Shown: in pieces, positions 33,217-42,949 of the stretch
Position numbering within the stretch: position 1 is the first letter of the stretch
How the letters are laid out: every line of letters starts with the position of its first letter
Source: Chalciporus piperatus
Taxonomy: Eukaryota > Basidiomycota > Agaricomycetes > Boletales > Boletaceae
Length of the DNA stretch: 47,068 nucleotides
Assembly: GCA_038093975.1 (NCBI GenBank)
Contig: JBBPTG010000187.1
Coordinates: 1-47,068 of the forward strand
Reading direction: 5' to 3'
Position numbers and translations under genes: made by a program
Notes under the pieces: model-generated
What the model saw: only the letters and a program-made list of their open reading frames with translations
Database searches by the model: none
What the model was told of the DNA's origin: nothing

Positions 33217-35382
33217 TCAACCCAACTGTGCGAAACTCCCGTCGCTCACAGGACCCGTCTCCCCTTCCATCGGTGTCCCCGATTGCACTTCGCTCACCGG
33301 CGTTCCCTGACCAGTCGTCCCCAAACTCGCATTCTTACCCAACTCTGCCCTCACCCCGTCCAACATTCGTTTTAGGTTTACCCGCTCGTTGACGAGTGCT
33401 ACGCGTGCGCTTTCGAGACTTTTTCGTTCTTCCTCGAGGAGCTCTTCCAGTTCCTCGAACGCGGCCATCTTCAACTCGAGTTTGGTCAATGTAAGCTTAA
33501 TGAGTGATGCGAGCGTGCTTCGAATGGTGGCATCCTCCGCGTCGGCAAGTGCCGCTGCAGCACGCGCAGACGATTTTAGGGCCAAGCTGGCGGCACGGGC
33601 CACGTGGGAGTGAGGAATTTTGGGAACCTGCGAGGTTGGCTTAGAAGACCCGGACGGTTGGTCGACCGCCATGTCGACCGCCTGACCGTTCTCGTCCGAC
33701 GGTTCACCATTCTGAGGCTTCGTAGATCCATCCGGGCCATCCTGTTGCATTTCTGCATCATCCTCAACTTTCTCGCCCCCTTCGACTCCCTCCTTATTCT
33801 GCGCCTCTTGTTCGCTCTCGGTCTCTTTCGTCGCGCCACCCTCGGCGAGGACGTGCATCGCTGTCTTGGCAGCTTCAGCAGCAACAGCGGGATTGACCAC
33901 ACCAGCCAAGAACGCGACCACGCTCATCACAGGGTTGTCTGCCTGTTCGAACGGGATTCGGCTATACCTCAACGGTCCTTGATCCCCCTCCGCTGCGATA
34001 TACGGGTCTTCGATCGGTAACGAGAGGAATTTGCGAATGCATTGTTGTGCCGTACGCGTCCCGACGTGATCCTCGATCGCAGTCCAATCATCGTCGTACA
34101 TCTCGATACCCTCCAAAAGCAGCAACACCTCTTGATCGGTCCACTCGTCGTCGGCACCATGTCCAACCCCAGGAGGAGCAGCGGTTAACTTGACAAAGTC
34201 ACCACTGACCATCGTGGAAGGGAACCTGCCGTCGAGGTAGCACGGACCACAGAGTTCAAAGTCTTTGACTTTCAGACTGTGATACCGTAGCGCAGTACAG
34301 TCTGTGCCACAGGTATCACATTGGTACGACATGTTGCCTTTGGCGTTGGACGAGAGACCGTTTGCGAGAGAGGTGGCTTCGGCAGATTTGAGTTCGCGAG
34401 AGGCTTTGGAGGTGGTTTGGTAGATGGAATTGCGAAGCTCGAGGGAAGCGGGGGTAGGGGTAACGCCGAGCGCTGAGGACGGCATTTGGTTTTTTGGTGC
34501 ACCATTGGCAGCGGGGTGGGTGCTGGAAGGGCGTGTTCCAGGGTGGAGTGATTGGAGACCACGAGGGGTGTCGAGAATGACACGGAAGTGGCCCGTAAAT
34601 GGGGGTACAAGTGCTGCCGGTCTTTGTTCGGGGTCGATCTAGGAAAAAACTAAAGGTTGAAACGAGTGACGCAAAGATGACAAATGCGAAGAGCGCACCT
34701 GGTAGTTGACGAGTCCCCACTGTTCGAGGAATGCGTGGACTCGCATGATGGCACAAACGTCACCAGCCAAATTTCGCCGGCAGGCGGTCACAGTCAGATA
34801 TTCGGTGGGCCTCAGTCGATACGTGTTAATCATAAAATCGCGATATTCCTTGTAAATCGAGGGCGTCTTGGACCGATTTCTTGAATTGAAGAACTCTGGC
34901 AAGGCACGACGCTCCACGGGATGAACTGTGGACATGTCGAACCAAGCTGAATAAGAAGGGATGATGACGTCGTGCGTCTGGGCCGCTAGATATTTTCTAG
35001 CTTGCTCTTCGAGTTTTAACCGCGTCGCTTCCAACTGTGCGGGGTCTTCGTCGTCGCCTTCGTCCCCAGATTCGACCTCTTCATCTGCAGCCTCGCCCAT
35101 CGACACGTCGGCTGCATCGTCTTCTCCCTCCCCTTCCTTCAGCACCCGGACCTCTCCCGCGGTACCCTCCCCACTCGCTCCCGCTCCTCCAGCATCGGTG
35201 TCATTCGGTATGTTGCCAATGTCTCCACCTTGGATGGGGTCGAGTTCCGAGCGCTTTCCGGGCGCGTTTTCGGGGTCGACTGGGGAAGCGCCCTGAGGTT
35301 GTTGACTTGGTGGGACGGTAAGTTTTATACGTTTCGTTTCAGAGGTAGATGAAGGTGATCCGGCGCGTTTTGGGGAGTCCAT
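33217..35382 (-). CDS. RSC8: SWI/SNF-RSC complex subunit (Rsc8/Swi3/SMARCC type)
   Basis: Two exons (35382-34699, 34638-33217) give 701 residues. A SWIRM domain (about 130-225: [60 protein letters not shown]) is followed by a ZZ-type finger ([28 protein letters not shown]). Next are a SANT domain ([39 protein letters not shown]) and a C-terminal coiled coil ([20 protein letters not shown]) after an Ala-rich segment. This is the full domain order of the fungal core subunit that dimerises inside SWI/SNF and RSC nucleosome remodellers. The N-terminus is acidic and low-complexity. The single intron (34639-34698) is 60 nt. The 3' end lies 231 bp from the stop of the HET gene (convergent). Confidence 0.95.
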
Positions 35383-35535
35383 GTCACGAACTCAATAGCC
35401 TCGAATTCGCTCTGATCCTCTGCCCACACCGAACAGTGGCCTGTGGTTGACAGTCGAGCCAAACACAACCAAACAACGACATATCAAGCGCATTTGTCTA
35501 CAATTCTAATCAACCTTCAAGTCACAGTTCAATGA
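35383..35535. promoter_or_regulatory. Likely divergent promoter region of RSC8 and the neighbouring small gene
   Basis: About 150 bp between the RSC8 start and the first plus-strand coding-like sequence. A CAACCAAACAACGACATA-type A/C-rich stretch resembles a 5' UTR. No TATA box is evident. Confidence 0.3.
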
Positions 35536-35868
35536 AGCTGCCCCGCCGACTCAACTTCTAGACGAATACCGTGTTCAACCCCCAGTGGTCCACTTCGGGC
35601 TTCCCGTCGATCTCTCCTCGAATGGGCCGAAGTGAAAGACCGGAACTTTCCCACCTGGCTGGAGTACATACGTCGACTACGATATATTCTTTGCTCACCC
35701 ATTTGCGCTTTGTTGTGCTCGGGTTATTCGATGAAGAATGAGAAAGAGCAGGCCGTGATTGCAGGCCAGAAAGCACTTGCGTTGAATGAAACGGTCAGAA
35801 ATGGTGCAACGATCCTGGGAGCCACCCTCCGAAGACCAGGAGGGGAACGAGGTACGGTGAATAGATGA
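35525..35868 (+). pseudogene. Possible small gene with overlapping frames or a 1-bp frameshift
   Basis: One frame reads NEAAPPTQLLDEYRVQPPVV then HFGLPV; the next frame over, starting at the same CCC run near 35605, reads RRSLLEWAEVKDRNFPTWLE then YIRRLRY. It continues to NEKEQAVIAGQKALALNETV and RNGATILGATLRRPGGERG with a TGA at 35866-35868. Adding one base to the CCC would make a single protein of about 110 residues, so this is a frameshift (mutation or assembly error) or an unrecognised intron. No in-frame ATG precedes the first block; an ATG at 35532 is in another frame. The family is not recognised. Confidence 0.35.
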
Positions 35869-36363
35869 GACCCTTAGGTTTTACCTTTATCGTTTGAAAT
35901 CTAAAATCTTTTCTGGACAGCGCCTGGGCCAGGCGCTACGTCGTTTGTGTGTTAGACGTACTAATTCCCCTTGAGACTTATTGCCACGACGACGTATGAG
36001 CTTTTCTAGGCTCTGTACTTATAAACGCGTTTGCAAAGTTTGACTAGTCCTCGCAGGGTGTACTCTCGCCGCTGTGTTTCCTGCTTGGCCAAATTCTGTC
36101 CATTCTTTAACTCCTGGCATGTCGCCACCCCATGGGTCCCTTAATTCTCAATCGATTCATATGAATACCCTGGAAGAAAGCCGCCAGTGCAATGGAGCAG
36201 CATGTCGCGATAGACCAAGTGATTCCGCAGGAAACTACTATCGCAGTAGAACTCACTGTCATATCTAGACAGCGGTTTGACCACCTGGATTAATTAATAT
36301 CTTAATCCTGGATAACAGTTCGCATCCGTTCTTTCCCGCTTTATTGGTTCACCTAGCTTGCAC
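35869..36363. other. Intergenic stretch left of the MITE
   Basis: No coding block with splice support. A short TTAATTAAT motif occurs at about 36289-36300. Confidence 0.35.
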
Positions 36364-36365
36364 TA

Positions 36366-37068
36366 CAGTTGCGGACACGCAAAGTCAACCACAATAGTCG
36401 CTGAGTTTTTGCGACATCACAACACATCAGTCCTGACTGAAAACCATTTATTTATGATGCTGAGAGTAAGTAGAAACGGATTCCACGAGCCGATTCTTTA
36501 AATTCTTCAAAATGAAGAATTTTTACCCTAAAAATTTGGCGCAACACGAAAAAAATAGCTAAAAATCCCGAAAAATGCGCAAACGACTCCTCTCGTTGAG
36601 TTGTTGATGATCCCATAAAGAAAAGGTCTATCAGAGTTGTCTAAAAATGTGTGGTGTGATGGTATTGAACGCTAGTCCCTTCCCAATTAGGCAACTGTCC
36701 CCTGATTACTAAGCTTATGCTCTCAGCCTCGTGCGGTCAGTAGGTATCAAGTCGGGGCGGGGTAGGCTTACAGGCATCTGGATTGGCCTCACCTTGACAT
36801 TTCTTCGTCAACTGAACGTCAACTGAGAAGTTGAGACATCGTGGTTTGCTTCAGTCCACTTCAGATCACCCCCAAAGCCCCAAAGGGGTACACAACATTC
36901 CGGAAATTGGCCCAAAAATTTGGCGCACCAAAAATGTCGTGGGAAAAACTTCGGAGCAGTGTTTTTTGCATCCTTTTGACAATCTAAGTCCAAATCCACT
37001 CTCAGTTTCCTGTAGAAAACTCATATTTTTGCGTTATAGAACCGGTGGGCTTTGCGTGTCCGCAACTA
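36366..37068. mobile_element. Tc1/mariner-like MITE (about 703 bp)
   Basis: Terminal inverted repeats CAGTTGCGGACACGCAAAG (36366-36384) and the reverse complement at 37050-37068 differ only in the outermost base. The dinucleotide TA flanks both ends (36364-36365 and 37069-37070), the target-site duplication of Tc1/mariner. The interior is AT-rich, with two copies of AAAATTTGGCGCA (around 36532 and 36913), and encodes no transposase, so it is non-autonomous. Divergence at the ends and the short repeats suggest an older insertion than the Harbinger-like element. Confidence 0.7.
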
Positions 37069-37070
37069 TA

Positions 37071-37408
37071 CCCCTAAGAGCAATGGATGATTGAGATTTA
37101 GTCAGTCAGAAGGACTTTCAAAGCATACTAGCAAGTTCTTTACATTCACAGAGCGAGCCAAGAGTAACCAGTACGACTATTCTACAGAACCCCTTCCTCA
37201 GACCTAACGCCTACAACTCCCAGGAACAACTAACCACCTACGCTACACAACACACTCGAGATTTATACTACATGTAATAATGTTTGGTGCCATACCGAAG
37301 CACCGCACCGCACCGCTCCCCCATCGACTCAACTTCATTCTTGGTCGACCTCGGACCGTTACCAGTGAAGGTCGAGCTCGAGTCACCGAGGAATCTCGCC
37401 CGTGGCCA
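37071..37408. other. Intergenic stretch, 3' side of the PDK gene
   Basis: No coding sequence. A short tandem CACCGCACCGCACCG lies around 37301-37316. Confidence 0.4.
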
Positions 37409-39589
37409 TCAAGGCAAAGGCTCTCGACTACTTGAGAGTTTGTTCAGATGGATGTACACGTCCGTACCAAACCCGTCCATCGAAATCAGGCGCAGGTCAC
37501 CACCAAAGTATCTCGCGTACTACAGCATCACCATCCCATGAGCGAAACAGGCGAGAAAATCAGGCATAAAACATACCAATCGAGAAAGCGGCAGACCATA
37601 CCCGAAACCAGCCATCGGTGCTTGAAAATCACTGGCTTGGAAGTTTTGATCGATACTCTGACCAGCCATCGTGGTATACATATACGTCCAAATGAGCGGA
37701 ATGGCACTTCGGGGGATACCACCTCCCTCATCCGAAATTTTAATCGTGATGTCTTCTCTCCCTTCGACGACGATCACTTTGATCGGGGGGAATCCACCAC
37801 CACCACTACCACCTGTGATGGATGCCGCAGAAACGTGTTCTTCGTAGTCTGGTCCGAACCTTTCTACGACCGCTCGCAGCGAGTTCTTGAGCAACTCGAA
37901 AACGATATGGGAGAGGTGGCCTGGGACGTATGGGAACGTCAGATCGGAAGGACAGATGAGCTGAACGGGAGGTCCGCGGAACATAGCATAGTGTTCTTCA
38001 CAAACGAACCGAGCGTTCTCGATAGCTTCTTGCAGGATATCGCGCACGTTCTGTTGAGTAGATGGATCGTCAGCTGGTGATAAAACGAGAGGAGAAGTCA
38101 AGAAGACGCACAGCTTGGGTACATATGATCCCCACATAGTCCTTGTGTGGTTGTTGGGTATTCAATGCCACATCTGGAGTGAAGTCAGGATCGAGGATGG
38201 GAACGAAGCGATAAAAGAAGAACTTACGTTGTCCAATTAGGAATCGAATACCAATTCGGGACATGTAAAACCTATCCAACCACGCCTGCACTTCGCCTCC
38301 ACCGAATACAGACCCTACTCCCATACCAGATTTGATCCTCTTTGCCCTCTGCCACTCCAGAACACCCTGAGCAACGGTGGTAACAGTTGGATCATGCCTT
38401 CGTTTGATGGCGTCTAGGGTTTTGGTGAATCGGGCATTATAATCGTGGACCTCAGGTGGATAAGCATGAGACGGGGTTTGAGCATAGTATCTGTTCGACC
38501 GAGTGAGTAACGAGAAGAGTTGAAAAGGAACAAGGGCAAACCTTCTTTCAACCGGAACACGCAGCTTAATGTTCCCACTGCGAAGTCCACAAACTCCGTT
38601 ACCGTTCCCACCTCCATTACCGTTTCCTTTGTAAGACCCACTTCCTACCTTACTGTCGTAGATGATACCTTCCTTCTCGCCGTATGCCAAGCCACTCGCG
38701 GGATCATCACCGTCTAGGTAAGGTGTCATCAGGGATGGGTTGGGAACGCTCTGAGGAAGGTAGATGTCCATGTTATCCTTGACCGAACGGGCGAACAAAG
38801 ATTGACGTGCAGCAGGAGAGAGAGACAAGGGCGGAGAATTAATGAGTTCCTAATGAATACAGCGAAGAGTTAGTAACAAGCTATTTACGGAATGACGAAG
38901 AGCATCGCAAGGGCGGCAACGGGATCTGATAGATTGGATTGCGACAACTCACCTCGAAGCTCTGCGCATACCAGTTCTTGACCTTGCGTATCGACGGCAT
39001 TTCACTCAGATTGTGCGGAAGTTCATCGAGCTCTTTGACACGGTGAGCAAGGCGGACCGGAAGTTCCTCTACAGGGTCACGTGACATGACCGACGGAAGA
39101 TGAGAACACGTGAATACATTTCCACCACGATCGAAGCCACCAAGACGTACCAGCCAAGAATTGGCTCGCCTTTAGAAGCGTTCCCTGACTGGGATGTTGC
39201 CCAAAGAGAACCATTTGTTGAAGGGACACTAGCAAGTGCGGGAATGTAGTCAGCAACGGGCAAGAACATTTGAAAGATGTGAAGCAGGAAACGCCATAGA
39301 TGATAGGGGGGATCTAGAGAAGGCAACCTGTTCATGGAGCGGAGAGTTGATTCCACCGGAGTCTGTGGAGGAAGGTGCAATCGAGACAACAAAAGCCCGG
39401 AATCAATGCAACAAGGTTAACCCTGAACGGAACGTGCCATCCCACGTCCGAAAGGTGGGCAGGCTAGACGAAGCGAAAGACCTAAAAGAAAATAGCCAGA
39501 GTAAACAACTGACCTCCCGTCTGAGGAAAGGATGCGAAATGGTGGATCTTGTCCCATAGTGCAGCTGAGATGCGGAAAGCAGCACTCAT
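37409..39589 (-). CDS. Mitochondrial pyruvate dehydrogenase kinase (PDK/BCKDK family)
   Basis: Eight exons (39589-39514, 39228-39151, 39068-38953, 38849-38542, 38490-38228, 38173-38109, 38050-37577, 37519-37409) total 496 residues. The N-terminal helical domain shows [40 protein letters not shown] and [19 protein letters not shown]. The GHKL ATPase domain shows the N-box [15 protein letters not shown]1 [14 protein letters not shown]2 [20 protein letters not shown] and the end [15 protein letters not shown]. These enzymes phosphorylate and inactivate the E1 subunit of pyruvate (or branched-chain keto acid) dehydrogenase in the matrix. An unusual Gly/Asn insert ([13 protein letters not shown], about 160-172) lies between the helical blocks. 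Two introns (38491-38541 and 38174-38227) are multiples of three without stops. The first intron is 285 nt, much longer than the others. Confidence 0.94.
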
Positions 39590-40215
39590 GATTGCAGCAG
39601 AATAAGTAGCAAGTTGAGTGATCGAGATGGAAGAATAAGGCGTGTGGTAGAAGTCTAGTTATCGAAAGTTATAGGTCGCTGGGAAGCAGGGTGACATGCG
39701 TCTGCCAATGCGAGGGCGTAGGGGTGCCAGGGTTGCAGGAATCGCTACGAGATGGCTGGGAAACGAAGATCGCAGAGATGAATGAGAGAGCGGGAACTGC
39801 TCATCCAAGGAAGTGGACTGGAGATGGCAGTCGGACGCAAAGAGACAAGCTGGATTTTAAGATGGAAGTAGACCGGTGGAGGTGTCGGCTCTTAGCCCCG
39901 CATCCCGCTAAATCACGTGCAAGTCTCCACAATGTGACACTTCCCGTTGATCTTGTGCTACTACTACACCGCCCATTTACCATGGCAAATAGTGCTAGAA
40001 TTCAGTTCAGCAGTGCTCGTAGTGACCAGCTAGTCGACCTCCATCTGCTCGACGAATATTCTAGCCGCACGCGGGTCGCGGAAGAGCGTCCATAATAGTT
40101 TCAAGGCACACGACTGGAAAATAGCTCATTCTCAGGTTCCCCTAGCCATCACAGGACGCTGCACCCATATCTCCTGATGAATGCCAAGGGAAGCGTGGAC
40201 ACCCTTCCGAACGTC
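39590..40215. other. Intergenic stretch upstream of PDK
   Basis: Contains the likely PDK promoter. A short open frame starts at 39980 (MANSARIQFSSARSDQL) but ends after 37 codons without a domain. Confidence 0.35.
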
Positions 40216-40217
40216 GA

Positions 40218-41145
40218 CGTCAACGGAAAGAGTGTTCATATGATTGTCCCCGTGGCACCTGGTACAGAATACCCCGAATCACAGCATGTTCGTCATCTTC
40301 GCCACCCCCAAGATCCGGGCTCTGCGACACCACCCATGATCTGCTAAAACGCTCTTCACGAGCATTTAACCTACCCCCACGAGGCAAACCTTCTTCAGCC
40401 GTGACCATATGCGTCCTAGTGCATAGTAAGCGCCAGGATCCGAAGCACACAACCTTGATCTCTCCAATGACGGTATCATCCGGGTTACCACCGCACAGTC
40501 GCACAATGCCATAACTTGACCACTTGGAACAGCGGTACTTGAGGGATCTACATCTATGCCGCCGGACGCACTTGCCATCTTTCAAGTATGTACAGTTCGG
40601 ATCGCTTCGGGGTTGACTCGGCTTCCTGCGGGTCAGTCATGGGCCAGAATACTCCCGCGACTTATAATATTATCCTCTACCATCTAGTAGACATTCATCG
40701 AAATCAACACCCATATTGTTAGACACCTTCACTTCCCTTGGCATGATCAAAATGGATGAGCATGCAGTTCCTTGGGAATCGGCCGAAGGTGCGGCAAAGT
40801 GTCGCATCTGGCAAGTACAACCTAGGGGAACGATGGGCTCACCCGGCGGACATGCATGCCGACTCCAAGCCCCCACAATACATCGTGGTGCGTCAGTGAA
40901 CCCACGAAGAACGGAGACCAGAGGCTAGAGACTCGCCTGAGTTCTCTGGGGTATGCGTATGTATCTGCCACTCGTGTGTGCGATCCTTCCCAGCCATGTT
41001 GATGTTGGTTTATGATAGGTATTGGATAGGTTTCCATTTCTAGACCCTGTGTCTGTGTTTCTACAGTGTCTTCCAGCACTTACGCCCATACGAGCGGATC
41101 GCGTCAGAGGTACTATGCCACCGCTTTGAAGGATCGGATCAAAAG
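40218..41145 (-). CDS. Unresolved cysteine-rich minus-strand gene
   Basis: Coding-like blocks run right to left. A first-exon candidate starts near 41137 (MPFDPILQSGGIVPLTRSAR) before a GTAAGT donor. A Cys-rich block at about 40900-40690 reads APRCIVGAWSRHACPPGEPI then GCTCQMRHFAAP, ending FDECLLDG before a GTAGAG donor. A last block to 40220 reads NCTYLKDGKCVRRHRCRSLK then SSYGIVRLCGGNPDDTVIGE, ending with a TGA. The number of cysteines suggests a secreted or disulfide-rich protein, but no signal peptide was identified and the phases between blocks do not match with the sites I can see. Not recognised. Confidence 0.3.
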
Positions 41146-41592
41146 GCATTGTCTAGTGTATGAAGATCCGACGAAGCAGGGGTCTCACAAACAGAGGGTC
41201 AAGGTACCGTTGTCCATCTCCATTACCGTCAAGACTATTTGGTATCGAGGTTCGTTGCCAGATCGGGCACAGCACTCAGGCTTGCATGGCACGCACCTTT
41301 ATAGTCTCGAACCATCCGTTTTGGTCTTCGCCTCGGACGGCCTCGGTTTCACCCGGTTATTTTCACCCGGTTATATGATATGTACATATTGAATCAAGCT
41401 AAGCAGTTTGCTCTCACCCTGCGTAAGGCCGATCAAACGAACCATCTCTGTCCCCTCCACGACAAGATCATTGGCCTATATTCCAGTCGAACCAACTCAG
41501 ATCCGTCTTTTCTGTAGCACCGATACAGGATACGCAGGGTCAAGATCCGTCATCCTACATTGATTTTCCATGAATTCTGACAAAGAGTACAG
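41146..41592. other. Intergenic stretch upstream of the small MYND gene
   Basis: A short plus-strand open frame (RYYATALKDRIKRHCLVYED, around 41112-41171) is coding-like but has no start or splice partners that I could confirm. Confidence 0.3.
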
Positions 41593-42305
41593 ATGGATTC
41601 TTGTGCACGCTGTCAGCGGCCGGACAACCTCAAGATTTGCTCGACCTGCCGATCTGTCAAATATTGCTCCAAAGAATGTCAGGTAGCGGATTGGAAAACT
41701 CACAAAATCATTTGCCGCAAGAGTCTCAGTAATAGACCCACAGCAGACTTCCCACGTCAGCAGGATAGTACCCATGGGCGTCTTGTCCAGCAGGATAGCA
41801 TTGAAAGTGGGCCAACCCGCCAGCGTCAGATCACCAGCCTTTATATGAGCAGAATTGATCTCTCGCTGCGAGATGGCAGGTGGTTGCAGTACTTCAGTGA
41901 CGATCTTGGGTTATCTGAGCTTGACCTATCCAAGTATATTGGAAATGACGATGGTTAGCATTCAATGAGTCACTTCAATTTTCGTTCACCTTACTGACGC
42001 CTCGGTGCTTTGTGTCTACGTCGACAGGTAAACTCGTGTGGGGCTCGACCGGTTATCACCTCACAACAGCCAGAGCAACGGTCATCAACGGTCATGTCTT
42101 GGCTGCCAAACTATATCGCACTGACGGTTCCACCCTGGTGGAGTCGTGGATCAATCTCGACACGTACATTCACTGCGACGATGAAGTACTGCTTTATGAT
42201 CCAGAGCGTGCTCAATTGGGGGAGATCATTTGGCCTTGGACAATGAAGGATTATCACGTCTATGAACCGCCTAGAGGTGACGAGTTTGATTTGTCATGTT
42301 TATAG
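41593..42305 (+). CDS. Small MYND zinc-finger protein
   Basis: Exons 41593-41953 and 42028-42305 give 212 residues. The MYND finger occupies residues 4-41: CARCQRPDNLKICSTCRSVK, YCSKECQVADWKTHKIIC, with all eight zinc ligands present. The remainder (LRDGRWLQYFSDDLGLSELD, GKLVWGSTGYHLTTARATVI, DTYIHCDDEVLLYDPERAQL) is a beta-rich domain with no name I can give. MYND fingers bind short proline-containing peptides in partner proteins. It lies tail-to-tail with another, unrelated MYND protein gene at 42950-45340. Confidence 0.8.
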
Positions 42306-42949
42306 GTAAAAGGCTGATGCAGTACTCATCATCATTTCCACCATTCAGAGTCAGCGCACATGCAAACGAGCCTTGATTCACAGCCTCCAAGCCGAGGTTG
42401 CTGGTTGATGTGAAGCTAGGCCGGAAGGCTAAGTCGAACTTAGAACGCGCTGGGTCGAAAACAGAAAATGGGCGAATACGATTGGATACATTATGCGAAC
42501 GAGTCACGGGGGTGGAGAAGTGCGATGATTCTTCGACAGTTCGACTTGTAGTAGTCGAGTCGCTGCATTTAAGTATCACTGGCTTGCCATTAATCAAACT
42601 TGACCACCGAACCAAGTCGACAAGTTGATGAACCAACTAATCGCTTCGAGACACGCTGATGAAACGCGACCGAACGAAGCCACAGTGCCATCCGACGAAC
42701 CAGAGAACGCGTTGGGTCGACTGAGACTACTCATCAAGTATTCCTATTTCGCCAAGGCCTCTCGTCTGCAGGGAGACCTATCTGTAATTTGAGTCGTCCG
42801 GGAATTGTCAAGATCTTTTATGTGTACATATTATTTTCGCAGCCCAGCAACTGAGGTAGTTATAACCGAATATCACGACCACTCCATGTTATCGTAGGAT
42901 CGTGATCTTACATCGTCAACTTTAAATCACCCATCCCTCGAGCTCGCAG
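42306..42949. other. Intergenic stretch between convergent MYND genes
   Basis: No supported coding block, repeat or RNA gene. It should hold the 3' UTRs of both neighbours. Confidence 0.4.

Noticed and set aside
36640..36740. tRNA/SINE-like signal: on the minus strand an A-box-like TTGCCTAATTGG and a B-box-like GCGTTCAATACC inside the mariner-like MITE
   Set aside because: The boxes are only about 22 nt apart (tRNA spacing is about 44) and no cloverleaf can be folded; probably chance.
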